The translations under genes and the position numbers were made by a program. Under the pieces are notes generated by a model. That model had not been told where the DNA came from. It saw only the letters and a program-made list of their open reading frames with translations, and did not search any database. 64,000 bases of DNA, taken from contig JBARUK010000077.1 in the NCBI GenBank assembly GCA_049645705.1, positions 1 through 64,000 of the forward strand, in the 5' to 3' direction. Shown in pieces: positions 35,453-43,978 of this stretch. Each line of letters opens with the position of its first letter. The first letter of the stretch is position 1. This DNA is from JBGNFV01 sp049645705. GTDB taxonomy: Bacteria; Bacteroidota; Bacteroidia; Cytophagales; Cyclobacteriaceae.

Positions 35453-35490
35453 AAGGCTGTCTGCTCGTGAGCGGACAGCCTTTTTGTTTT
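35453..35490 (+). terminator. Terminator after the desaturase gene
   Basis: AAGGCTGTCTGCTC, GTGA loop, GCGGACAGCCTT, then a T-rich tract. The stem is long enough to act also for the convergent lipoprotein gene. Confidence 0.85.
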
Positions 35491-35504
35491 TAGAGTGTTG
35501 TTGA

Positions 35505-36002
35505 TTAGTAAATGACTGGCTTTACAGGATATGAAGGTCCTGTACAAGCATTGCAGCGACGCACAGTGTAGCGAATAGTAGCGAGATTTAACTGGCGGCT
35601 TCTGCAGGGCCAGCTAACTATATTTGCCTGAATGTCATAAATAGGCAGACTACTTTCGGAAACGACAGCATTGACATGAGCCTGCAATTCGGCCTCGTAC
35701 TGGTCCAGGTTAATATCGTCATCACTGTCTACGTAGAAGTTCATGTCGATATTGTAGGTATTGGTGACGTTGTAGCTAGTAGCTGTTTTAGGATAGCTCG
35801 TACAGTTTTCAATAAAATACACCACATCGGCAGGTGCCTCATCACATCCGATGTCGTTATCCAGATGGCAGTTTACAACGGTGCTTTCCGTGTTGTCTAA
35901 GCTATTAACAGCAGACTCGACTTCGGAAAGGTCATCCTGGCATGCGCTAAAGCATACCATTAGCATTATGGCAAGAATGCCATTCAGTTTGATCGTTTTC
36001 AT
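35505..36002 (-). CDS. Small lipoprotein of unknown function
   Basis: A 165-aa protein with a lipoprotein signal (GILAIMLMVCFSAC, Cys about residue 21). The mature part is acidic, has four to six further cysteines (NCHLDNDIGC, ENCTSY, WPCRSRQL, RRCNAC), and is rich in Asp/Asn/Thr; I recognise no domain. The gene lies between the intact desaturase and its decayed second copy, so it may have arrived with an insertion there. The base composition is AT-richer than the desaturase. Confidence 0.6.
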   Translation of the reverse strand: MKTIKLNGILAIMLMVCFSACQDDLSEVESAVNSLDNTESTVVNCHLDNDIGCDEAPADVVYFIENCTSYPKTATSYNVTNTYNIDMNFYVDSDDDINLDQYEAELQAHVNAVVSESSLPIYDIQANIVSWPCRSRQLNLATIRYTVRRCNACTGPSYPVKPVIY

Positions 36003-36175
36003 AGGTATAAATATTTAAGATTGGTTACAGATAGGATTGTGCGACAAAGTCGTAGGGTCTTATTTGGCATATTATCGCAGGGTTTAGTTTTTTCAATGCT
36101 CTATTTACAAAACATGTATTAAGACAGTATTTGGAAGATGTGATGAAATAGTTATTCACGTATGTCTAAACACAG

Positions 36176-36298
36176 GTTAAACTACCGGATAAAGCATCCC
36201 ATTTCCCCTGTATCTGCCACATGCACCATCGTAAGTTCTTTATAATCGTGAAAGAGACGGCTCTTGCTTATAGCAATTCCAATTACTGCTGGTCTTAA
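36176..36298 (+). pseudogene. Decayed 3' fragment of a second fatty-acid desaturase
   Basis: Nucleotides 36179-36298 align to the box-3 region of the desaturase at 34316-35428. The reading ICHMHHRKFFIIVKETALAY corresponds to ICHVHYKKISEIVKETAEAH, and AACTACC-GGATAAAGCATC corresponds to the codons of NYQIEHH. Frames change along the fragment, so it is not coding. It shows a former tandem copy, now truncated. It overlaps the 5' end of the C39-like frame. Confidence 0.65.
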
Positions 36299-37515
36299 GA
36301 ACTCAGAAGAAAGAAATGACACAGAAACGGCATGTGAAATTATAGAAAATGCCAGATCAAAATATAAAAGCGGAGAAATCACTATCGCAATGCTTGCAGA
36401 AGTAATATTACCTGTAGTAAAGGGCTACGAAAACGAGGTAATTTCCTTAATAGATGAACTACCTTTTTATGCAAAAGACAACTTTTCCTATGCATTGGCA
36501 TCCCGTATGACTACCCCAACTTTGTATGATAAAGGCCTTCTAAGGATTATGAGCATGAACCTGGACTCCGTGTTTACTTTTAAAGGAGAAGAAAATGCAA
36601 AGCAAAAAGCCCGAATAGATGCTGCCTTGAATTTCACCCCGAAGGAATCAATAAAAGAAGCAGATCCAGAACCCGTTTATACTAGTCAAATTGGCAACAC
36701 CTTCAAGAAAGCAGGTAATTTCACTAAATATACAAATGAAATAAAGGGTACCAATATGTGCAATGTGACCACACTTGCTATGCAATTGAAAAAACTCACC
36801 CCTAACGATAACGTACTAAAAAATGCCGCTATAGAACTATTGATTGAAAAGGGTTATACACAGTCCAGAGATAGTTTAGAAAACAATCAACTTGAAGATA
36901 TTTTACTTAAAATCTTTATCCAGTTGGGCGATAACTATTTTGAGGAAAATGCAGGCATAATATCCTCTTCAAAATATGGGCCTCATCAATATGCTTCGGG
37001 TCTAAATCACGTGGCAATGCTATTTCCGCAGTATGTTTCTAAGGCAGAAAACTTGTCTGGGGTTACCACTAAGGATGATTATACAACAAATTTAAAAGCA
37101 AAACTTGACGCCGGTGCAGCAATAATGCTAAGTACTAAGCTTACAGGGGGGGCATATCGTATATTTGAACGAGATTCATGAAGACGGAATCACCATACAT
37201 CATCCTTATGGTATGAGGGCTCCAACGGGATATATTACTAACGGAACATCTATTTCCAGCAAAAAGAAAAAGATTACCGAATACAAGGAGGCATTTGAAA
37301 GACGAACAAAGCACAATAAAAATCTACGGTCTATTATCAACTTAAAACTGGACATGAGCGACGGTGGTGCATTTCCTGACTATATGGGTCAGAACAACTT
37401 TTTCTCATGGGAAGAAGTAAGTATCAGATTGGCAAATGGGTTAATATTGCAGAAAAATGAGAGGATCATTCATCTTTACACTTATCATCTCATCCATAGT
37501 GTTATGTGGTTGTAA
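36264..37515 (+). pseudogene. C39-like (papain-type) cysteine peptidase, frameshifted in a G7 tract
   Basis: The first frame (from a possible TTG at 36264; the first in-frame ATG is 36390) carries KGTNMCNVTTLAMQL with the candidate catalytic Cys166, as in the C-x-x-x-S/T-x-A-M of C39-like peptidases. It runs out after KLTGG at 37181. Reading six instead of seven G at 37146-37152 gives TGGHIVYLNEIHEDG followed by ITIHHPYG, which supplies the expected His and a following (H)P residue. The second frame ends at 37515. The 5' end falls inside a desaturase relic, so the N-terminus is also suspect. The family cuts peptides or acts as a toxin or transporter-linked processing domain. Low GC. Phase variation, pseudogene and sequencing error all fit. 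Confidence 0.65.
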
Positions 37516-38218
37516 CCAGTCGGGATACGAAGAGAAACCGGAACAGAAAAACAGCACACCTGTGAATGAAAGCCATACTATTCCTGATATAGTCAGGGCA
37601 TACCAAAACCTGGCAGCAAAGTACTCATTACCTGAGATTTTGTACATAGAGAAGTGGGGTGAATACGTGGCGTTAAGTGATCTTTCTCCTGACCCCTCTG
37701 AAGTGGCAGACTACCAGACTTTTCTTTCTGAATCTATGACCACACTAAAGCTGGACAGTTCCGGTAAGCACATGGAAGTGATGGCAGAGAGCACCGGGGG
37801 TGGCAGTATCTCAATCAAAATACACGACATGGAAAATCAATATGGAACATTTTTTAGCCTGATTGAAGAGGCTTACGATCCTATGAGTGATGCTTCATAT
37901 ATTGATTTTTTAAGTAAAGGAAGTGAAGGGTATGATGTGCAGCCTATATGGCATGGTCTAGAGATACATGCGTTATTTTTTCCAAAGGATACCGATCTGT
38001 CACTTTTAGAGGCCCATCCTTATATAAATTCGCCTACATATGAATACGATCAGGATGAGAAAAAACTGACAATAAAGCTGGAACCCCTGGTGAAGCTTGA
38101 TTGTGAAAAAGGCATTTCAAACGCACAGTTATCCGCCGACGAGGTAATAGCCTTGTGCGACATCATGAAAAAGCAACTTAGAAACCAAGTTGTTCTCCAA
38201 CTGGACCAAATGCAGTGA
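37457..38218 (+). CDS. Lipoprotein of unknown function
   Basis: A 253-aa protein with a lipoprotein signal (MRGSFIFTLIISSIVLCGC, Cys at 19). The rest is acidic alpha/beta with no motif that I recognise (EILYIEKWGEYVALSDLSPD, ESTGGGSISIKIHDMENQYG). Its start overlaps the tail of the frameshifted peptidase frame by 59 bases. The pairing suggests a role linked to that peptidase, such as an inhibitor or immunity protein, but this is only a guess. Low GC and flanked by relics, so probably acquired. Confidence 0.6.
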   Translation: MRGSFIFTLIISSIVLCGCNQSGYEEKPEQKNSTPVNESHTIPDIVRAYQNLAAKYSLPEILYIEKWGEYVALSDLSPDPSEVADYQTFLSESMTTLKLDSSGKHMEVMAESTGGGSISIKIHDMENQYGTFFSLIEEAYDPMSDASYIDFLSKGSEGYDVQPIWHGLEIHALFFPKDTDLSLLEAHPYINSPTYEYDQDEKKLTIKLEPLVKLDCEKGISNAQLSADEVIALCDIMKKQLRNQVVLQLDQMQ

Positions 38219-38378
38219 AACTCCTGTACAAGTGTGCAAGGCTTATAACAAATCGCTTATATCTACATTAAAATTAGCATTTCGTCACCTCTGATGGAAC
38301 CGATAGGCAATAAAAGGTTACACTTAACGTAGAGTATTATTAAAGAGACAATAGACGTTTTACGAACCCTTTAGCACC

Positions 38379-38543
38379 ATGAAAAAACCCATATTAACCC
38401 TTTCGGAACTAGAGGTTAGCAGCTTTCTAACCGGCACTGACTACATCAGAGCGGGGGCAGACAGTCGCTACCGGGCGGATACAGACGGCGATGATTGTGA
38501 CCCTAACAGTGGGGTGGTTATCATTAGTCCTACCGGCCCTTAA
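38379..38543 (+). CDS. Pinensin-type precursor D (54 aa), divergent core
   Basis: Translated from an ATG at 38379: leader MKKPILTLSELEVSSFLTG fits the shared MKKxxLxLxxLxVxSFxT pattern. YIRAGADS takes the place of the GG-A(D/E)SD site of precursors B and C. The core is short, acidic and has one Cys (DTDGDDCDPNSG), ending VVIISPTGP, so it lacks the (T/S)AC-x-G element. It has its own terminator at 38590-38633. One Cys allows at most one thioether ring. It is on the plus strand, opposite to A-C. Confidence 0.65.
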   Translation: MKKPILTLSELEVSSFLTGTDYIRAGADSRYRADTDGDDCDPNSGVVIISPTGP

Positions 38544-38589
38544 TGCCAGTTCTTCTAATGTGACAGTACGCTGATCACAGAATTGCCTG

Positions 38590-38633
38590 GCCCTTTTGAT
38601 CATGCAGAGCATGCTAAAAGGGCTTTTATTATT
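38590..38633 (+). terminator. Strong terminator after precursor D
   Basis: GCCCTTTT...CATGC-AGA-GCATG...AAAAGGGC followed by a T-rich tract. It separates precursor D from the alpha-glucosidase gene. Confidence 0.85.
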
Positions 38634-38726
38634 TGGTCACACCTTTCTTTTCCCGCATTAATTGATTTATCCTCTGCATCTGCTATCTTGATTATTTCAC
38701 AAACCAACTCAATAACCCTGAAGCAA

Positions 38727-40382
38727 ATGCGAAAAACCTGGTGGAAGGAGGGCATAGTCTATCAGATCTACCCCCGTAGCTTTAATGACTCAAATGGCGA
38801 TGGCGTGGGCGACCTGCGTGGCATTATCCAGAAACTGGACTACATCAAGTCTCTGGGTGTGGACATTGTGTGGCTTTGCCCGGTCTACAAATCACCCAAC
38901 GATGACAATGGCTACGACATCAGTGACTACCGGGACATCATGGATGAGTTCGGTACCATGGCCGACTTTGACGAGCTGCTGGCAGGGTTTAAAGAAAGAG
39001 GCATCCGCCTGGTGATGGATCTGGTGGCAAACCATAGCTCCGATGAGCACAAGTGGTTTGAAGAATCACGCAAAAGCAAGGACAACCCCTACCGCGACTA
39101 CTACTACTGGCGCAAGGGCAAGCCCGGCGGCGGGCCGCCCAATAACTGGAAGAGCTTCTTTAACGGCTCGGTATGGGAGTACGACGAGGCTACGGAAGAG
39201 TACTACCTGCACCTGTTTACCCGAAAGCAACCGGACCTGAACTGGGAGAACCCCAAAGTACGGCAGGAGATATACGATGCCATGCGCTACTGGTTTGATA
39301 AGGGCGTAGACGGTTTCCGGCTGGATGTGATCTCCGTGATCAGTAAAAACCTGGACTTCCCCGACTCGCCCAAGGAGGACTTTACCTACATGGTAAATGA
39401 ATACTACGCCAACGGCCCGCGCATACACGAGTTTCTGCACGAGATGCACGAAAAGGTGCTGAAGGACTACGACATCATGACCGTAGGCGAAGGGCCGGGC
39501 ATAGACCTGGACAGCGGCCCCAAATATGTGGGCGAAGACCGGCAGGAGCTGCACATGATCTTCCACTTCGGCCACATGTTCATAGACTTTGGCCCCGGGG
39601 GTAAGTACGACCCGATGAACTGGAACTTCCGGCAGTTTAAGAAGGTATTTGCCGACTGGGACCGCCGACTGGCGGAGACGAACGGCTGGGGCAGTATATT
39701 CCTGGGCAACCATGACTTTAGCCGGATCGTGTCGCGCTTCGGCAATGATGGTGAGTACCGGGCAGAGTCTGCTAAACTACTGTGCATGCTGCTGTTTACC
39801 CTGCGTGGTACGGTGTACGTGTACCAGGGCGAGGAGATCGGTATGACCAATGTGGCCTTTCCGGACATAAGCGACTATCGCGATGTGGAAACGCTGAACG
39901 CCTGGAAGGCGGCGGAAGCGGCAGGTAAACCGATGGACAGGCAACTGCAACTGGTACATATGCAGAGCCGCGACAATGCCCGCACGCCCATGCAGTGGGA
40001 CAGCTCCGCCATGGCGGGCTTTACAGACGGAGAGCCCTGGATCGGACTGAACCCTAACTACAGTAACATAAACGTAGCCGCACAGGAAGAAGACCAGAAC
40101 AGCATACTGAACTTTTACCGGGAGATGGTACAGTTTCGCAAAGCGTACACACCCCTGGTCTATAACGACTACCGCGACCTGCTGCCCGACCATGAGCAAC
40201 TGTTTGCTTATGAGCGAAAGGGCGAACAAAACTACCTGGTGGTGCTCAACTTTTCAGAACAGGAGGTAAGCGCGGACCTGCCCCTCTATCCTAACCTGAA
40301 GCTTACAAAGAGCACCTACAAAGGAGCATCTGAAGGCCTGGCACTCAGACCCTGGGAAGGAAAGATCTTTACAATAGCATAA
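38727..40382 (+). CDS. GH13 alpha-glucosidase (oligo-1,6-glucosidase/trehalose-6-phosphate hydrolase type)
   Basis: A 551-aa GH13 enzyme. N-terminal WWKEGIVYQIYPRSFNDSNG is typical of the oligo-1,6-glucosidase branch. Catalytic residues: Asp200 (GFRLDVIS), Glu255 (VGEGPG) and Asp330 (GNHDFSR). The start is the ATG at 38727, directly before this N-terminus; the frame is open 144 bases further up but those codons lie in the terminator region. No signal peptide, so it acts in the cytosol on imported glucosides such as isomaltose. It is followed 18 bases later by a ROK kinase gene, which would phosphorylate the glucose. Confidence 0.92.
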   Translation: MRKTWWKEGIVYQIYPRSFNDSNGDGVGDLRGIIQKLDYIKSLGVDIVWLCPVYKSPNDDNGYDISDYRDIMDEFGTMADFDELLAGFKERGIRLVMDLVANHSSDEHKWFEESRKSKDNPYRDYYYWRKGKPGGGPPNNWKSFFNGSVWEYDEATEEYYLHLFTRKQPDLNWENPKVRQEIYDAMRYWFDKGVDGFRLDVISVISKNLDFPDSPKEDFTYMVNEYYANGPRIHEFLHEMHEKVLKDYDIMTVGEGPGIDLDSGPKYVGEDRQELHMIFHFGHMFIDFGPGGKYDPMNWNFRQFKKVFADWDRRLAETNGWGSIFLGNHDFSRIVSRFGNDGEYRAESAKLLCMLLFTLRGTVYVYQGEEIGMTNVAFPDISDYRDVETLNAWKAAEAAGKPMDRQLQLVHMQSRDNARTPMQWDSSAMAGFTDGEPWIGLNPNYSNINVAAQEEDQNSILNFYREMVQFRKAYTPLVYNDYRDLLPDHEQLFAYERKGEQNYLVVLNFSEQEVSADLPLYPNLKLTKSTYKGASEGLALRPWEGKIFTIA

Positions 40383-40400
40383 AAAAACCCTGATACATAC

Positions 40401-41309
40401 ATGAGCGATCTGCTTTACGGAATAGACCTGGGAGGCACAAAGATAGAAGGGGTGGCCCTGCGTGCCACAGACCCCTCCGATGTAGTGGCCCGTATGCGCA
40501 TAGATACAGAAGCTGCACAGGGCTACGAACACATACTGCAGCGTATAAAAAAGCTAACCGGGATGATGCAGCAGGAAACCGGCCATAAGCCTGATAGGCT
40601 CGGCATAGGCACCCCCGGCTCCATAGACCCTTACAGCGGCCTGCTGAAAAACAGCAATACAACCGTACTGAACCACCAGCCCTTCAAAAAAGACCTGGAA
40701 GCCCTGCTCCGCTTTCCTACCCTCATTGCCAATGATGCCAACTGCTTTGCCCTGGCCGAAGCCCGCATGGGATCCGTACCCGAGCAGGTGCCCGACGCAC
40801 AGATCGTGTTTGGCGTCATCATGGGTACTGGTGTGGGCGGTGGCCTTGTCATTAACGGCCGCATCATAAACGGCAACATGGGCATAGCCGGTGAGTGGGG
40901 TCATAACCACCTGGACGATAGCGGTGGCCCCTGCTACTGTGGTAAGGTCGGCTGCGTGGAAAAGGTCATATCCGGCACCGCCCTGCAGGCCTTCTACGAA
41001 TCGGAAAGCGGTGAAAGGCGCAAGCTGAAAGACATCGTGAGCCGCACAGATGAGGACGAGGCCGCAAAAGCCACGATAGAGCGGCTGAACCACTTTTTTG
41101 GTAAAGGCATATCTGTAGTGATAGACATTCTGGACCCGGATGTGATCGTGCTCGGAGGTGGTGTCGGCAATATTGACAGCCTCTATACGGAGGGGGTAAA
41201 GTGGGCCGGTAAGTACACCTTCAATACCCGCTTCGACACCCCCATCATCCGCCCCAAGCTGGGCGACAGCGCCGGGGTCTTTGGCGCCGCCCTGCTTACG
41301 ATAGAATGA
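40401..41309 (+). CDS. ROK-family sugar kinase (glucokinase/fructokinase type)
   Basis: A 302-aa kinase. The N-terminal ATP site is YGIDLGGTKIEG; the ROK signature is seen as GTGVGGGLVINGRIINGNMGIAGEWGH with the substrate-binding EWGH, followed by CYCGKVGCVEK, the zinc-binding set. C-terminal LGGGV and DSAGVFGAALL complete the fold. It phosphorylates a hexose, probably the glucose from the preceding GH13 enzyme. A duplicate of its last 25 or so codons lies at 42362-42454. Confidence 0.92.
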   Translation: MSDLLYGIDLGGTKIEGVALRATDPSDVVARMRIDTEAAQGYEHILQRIKKLTGMMQQETGHKPDRLGIGTPGSIDPYSGLLKNSNTTVLNHQPFKKDLEALLRFPTLIANDANCFALAEARMGSVPEQVPDAQIVFGVIMGTGVGGGLVINGRIINGNMGIAGEWGHNHLDDSGGPCYCGKVGCVEKVISGTALQAFYESESGERRKLKDIVSRTDEDEAAKATIERLNHFFGKGISVVIDILDPDVIVLGGGVGNIDSLYTEGVKWAGKYTFNTRFDTPIIRPKLGDSAGVFGAALLTIE

Positions 41310-41453
41310 GCAATGCCCATGGTTTGTGGTGAATCTGTGTACAGGGATAAATTTACATGACAATTATAAAAATCACCTGAAAAAAATACAGGCCCTGAAC
41401 TAATTACATTTCGTCCGCTTCGCCCAATTAAGGCATAAACAGACCTTAAGATT

Positions 41454-42269
41454 ATGGATAATAATGTATTTATTAACTATTGGATAGGCGAGGAGCCTAC
41501 CGGGCCGGGCCAATCTCCCCGGCTAAATGAAATGCCTGACTGCGTGGACATCGTGCCGCTGGCCTTTGTAGGCATAGACGAACAATACAACCTAACTTTT
41601 GACTTTCTCACACAGCAAAACTCAGCGGACACTATTAAAGGATGGATCAACGATATCCGCTCCAGGGGCATCAGGGTACTGCTCTCTATAAACTCTCAGA
41701 AGTTTGCTTCCATACCGGATGCCAATGCCTTTGCCAGCCAGGTGGCAGAAGCCGTGCAGGACTGGGGAGTGGACGGCGTAGACATAGACTTTGAGCCACC
41801 AAGCCAAAGTGATACCCTGCTGACTGTATTAGAAGCGCTGCGTGATACACTGGGGCCGGACGCGCTCATGACCTCCCCTATCTACTCTCCCTGGGCCTGG
41901 TATACCTCTGACTATATGCATAAATTCAGTAGTTACCTGAACTACGTCACTACTATGGACTATACGGGCTACCCGGGCTATAACAGTACTATCAGTTTAC
42001 TGGATAAGTATTCCGGATTGCTTGACTCACCGGACAAGCTGGTAGTAGGCATAAGTTGTATGGAGCCTCCAAATAACGTTACTCCACTGGACGATGTGCC
42101 GAAGCTATGCCAATATCAGCCTAATGGGAACAAACTGGGTGGGGCCATGCTCTATACTTATTCATATGATATTGAGACCAGACCCAAAGGAGGTACGGGG
42201 TATCCGAACGGTACGTATACAAAAACAATACATGAGGCACTCAAGGGTGTACCGGAAGCAATGAAATAG
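41454..42269 (+). CDS. GH18-like glycoside hydrolase (chitinase/ENGase type)
   Basis: A 271-aa (beta/alpha)8 enzyme with the GH18 signature DGVDIDFEPP: Asp107, Asp110, Asp112 and catalytic Glu114. TTMDYTGYPG corresponds to the M-x-Y-D strand and GAMLYTYSYD to the C-terminal W/Y region. It probably hydrolyses beta-1,4-N-acetylglucosaminyl bonds with substrate-assisted catalysis. It has no N-terminal signal, unusual for chitinases, so it may be a cytosolic or otherwise exported member. The gene is followed by a stray ROK 3' end, so it may have inserted between two ROK gene ends. Confidence 0.85.
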   Translation: MDNNVFINYWIGEEPTGPGQSPRLNEMPDCVDIVPLAFVGIDEQYNLTFDFLTQQNSADTIKGWINDIRSRGIRVLLSINSQKFASIPDANAFASQVAEAVQDWGVDGVDIDFEPPSQSDTLLTVLEALRDTLGPDALMTSPIYSPWAWYTSDYMHKFSSYLNYVTTMDYTGYPGYNSTISLLDKYSGLLDSPDKLVVGISCMEPPNNVTPLDDVPKLCQYQPNGNKLGGAMLYTYSYDIETRPKGGTGYPNGTYTKTIHEALKGVPEAMK

Positions 42270-42361
42270 ACCTAAGGCATCCGTTGGCACTTTTTCCGAG
42301 TAGAGCCGGCGGAGCCCTTTTTTCAGCAGTCCTTTTATGGAAGGCCTAAAATAGAGGGGAA

Positions 42362-42454
42362 AACACGTTGAATTCCCGCTTCGACACGCAGATAAACCGG
42401 ACTGAACAGGGCGATAGTGCGGGTGGATTCGGGGCCGCTTTACTGGCAAAATGA
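42362..42454 (+). pseudogene. 3' end relic of a second ROK kinase gene
   Basis: The reading NTLNSRFDTQINRTEQGDSA-GGFGAALLAK followed by stop matches TFNTRFDTPIIRPKLGDSA-GVFGAALLTIE at the end of the intact ROK kinase (41219-41309). Nothing upstream in 42270-42361 resembles a kinase, so only the last 30 codons survive. Confidence 0.7.
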
Positions 42455-42803
42455 GCAGGGATCAGCCATGGAGCAGCATATCAAAAATCTGATCTGACTC
42501 AGGCCCCGACAGCTTCGGCAGGAAAGTGCCCCTCTAGCAGGTGGAGGCCATCCCGCGACATCCATCTGGTCTGTATAGTGATACTTTCACCATTTTTCAG
42601 AATAAACCTTCCTGCCTTTTTACCTTCTGTGGTGGAAATAGGCTATTTCCGGCAGAGGTATTTCTATGAACCTGTTCTGATGATAGACTTCCAGGGCAGG
42701 ATCGTGCTCTTTGACCAGGCGGGATTCGTGCAGGGCACTTATACTTATGGCAATACCAGCGACTGACAAACAGGCCACTGCCAGGCTTGAAGCAAGGGAC
42801 ATT
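42455..42803. other. Intergenic stretch with weak coding potential only
   Basis: Short open frames on both strands (plus 42578-42766 and minus 42620-42802) oppose each other. The minus one could encode a 60-aa peptide with one hydrophobic segment (SLAVACLSVAGIAISISAL), but there is no other support. I do not call either as a gene. Confidence 0.45.
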
Positions 42804-42834
42804 AAAAAAGCCCCGGTAGTGGCCGGGGCTTTTT
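42804..42834. terminator. Bidirectional terminator
   Basis: AGCCCCGG, six-base loop, CCGGGGCT with A tract before and T tract after. It ends the minus-strand alcohol dehydrogenase transcript and any plus-strand transcript. Confidence 0.85.
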
Positions 42835-42870
42835 AGTGAGTCGGTTGACTGTCAGTTCATATGGAGGCTT

Positions 42871-43884
42871 TTACTTGCCGCCCATTTGAAGCACCGCCCT
42901 GAATCGGGCCTCATTGTTCATCATTTTCTCGTAAGCCTCTTTAGCTTTATCCAGCGGAAAGGTCTCGATCATAGGTAGCACATGTGTATGCGCACTGAAG
43001 TTCAAAGTGTCCTCAGAGTCGCGCGCCGTACCGCTGGCCCAGCCACCGATAGACTTACTGCCCGGTATCAACTGCAGAGGTGATACTTCTATGTTGTCAT
43101 CTGCTGCGGCTATCACCAGGAGTTTACCTTTTATGCCCAGGCCACCTATTACACTACTGATGGCCTTACCGCTGGGGGCAGTGGCCAGGATCACTTTGGC
43201 TCCGCCCAGGTTCTGCAGTTCCTCAGCGGCATCCTTTTCCTTGGCATTTATGAAGTAGTCCGCTCCCAGCTCATCGGCCAGGTCCTTTTTATCATTACTG
43301 GTAGAAATAGCCGCTACCTGGTAGCCCATCTTTTTAGCATACTGCACGCCTAAGTGGCCCAGGCCGCCCAGGCCCTGTACGGCAACCAGGTCGCCAGACC
43401 TGAGATCTGCGTTTCTTAGTGCATTAAATACGGTGATACCGGCACATAGCAAGGGGGCGGCTTCTTCGGACTTAAGGTCATCCGGTACGGCAGCTACTGC
43501 CTCATGAGGCGCTACCATGTATTCGGCGTAGCCGCCGTCATAGCTTATGCCTGTTATCTGGGCATTCTGGCAGTCGATGAACTCGCCTCTGCGGCAAGGT
43601 TCGCAGGTAAAGCAGTGTCCGCCGTGCCAGCCTACGCCTACGCGCTGTCCCTGCTTCCACTCTGTTACTTTATCGCCTACTTTCTCTACTGTACCTACTA
43701 CCTCATGGCCAGGCACCCGCGGGTATTCTATACCGGGCCAGGCACCCTCTTTTGTAAACATATCGCTATGGCATACGCCACAGGCCTCTACCTTTATCAG
43801 GACTTCATTCTCTTTTGGCTGGGGTATATCTCTGTCTACTATTTCAAAGTCGCCCCCGGCTTTGGCTATCTGTACTGCTTTCAT
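42871..43884 (-). CDS. Zinc-dependent alcohol dehydrogenase (MDR family, AdhP-like)
   Basis: A 337-aa medium-chain dehydrogenase. Catalytic zinc ligands are in CGVCHSDMF and GHEVVGTVEKVG; the structural zinc site is in CFTCEPCRRGEFIDC (four Cys). The Rossmann motif GLGGLGHLGVQYA follows at about residue 170. It oxidises a primary alcohol or reduces an aldehyde with NAD(H). It is monocistronic with its own terminator and unrelated to its neighbours. Confidence 0.92.
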   Translation of the reverse strand: MKAVQIAKAGGDFEIVDRDIPQPKENEVLIKVEACGVCHSDMFTKEGAWPGIEYPRVPGHEVVGTVEKVGDKVTEWKQGQRVGVGWHGGHCFTCEPCRRGEFIDCQNAQITGISYDGGYAEYMVAPHEAVAAVPDDLKSEEAAPLLCAGITVFNALRNADLRSGDLVAVQGLGGLGHLGVQYAKKMGYQVAAISTSNDKKDLADELGADYFINAKEKDAAEELQNLGGAKVILATAPSGKAISSVIGGLGIKGKLLVIAAADDNIEVSPLQLIPGSKSIGGWASGTARDSEDTLNFSAHTHVLPMIETFPLDKAKEAYEKMMNNEARFRAVLQMGGK

Positions 43885-43978
43885 CTATATCAAGTTGCAA
43901 ATGAACATTCTACACTATCATTTAAAGCAACTGACACAGCAAATGTTTAGTCCACCTGGCGGCGGTATGGTCAGTACA

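Noticed and set aside
39066..39713. Long minus-strand open frame (215 aa) opposite the alpha-glucosidase
   Set aside because: Mirror frame of a GC-rich conserved gene; no domain and no signals. The same reason applies to the antisense frames opposite the ROK kinase, trehalase, symporters, pgi and rnr.
40401..42269. Chitin-utilisation locus
   Set aside because: Only one GH18 gene without export signal; no SusCD pair, hexosaminidase or GlcNAc genes nearby.
42620..42802. 60-aa minus-strand peptide with one hydrophobic segment
   Set aside because: Competes with a plus-strand frame of similar length, ends within nothing recognisable and lies between a terminator and a gene relic.
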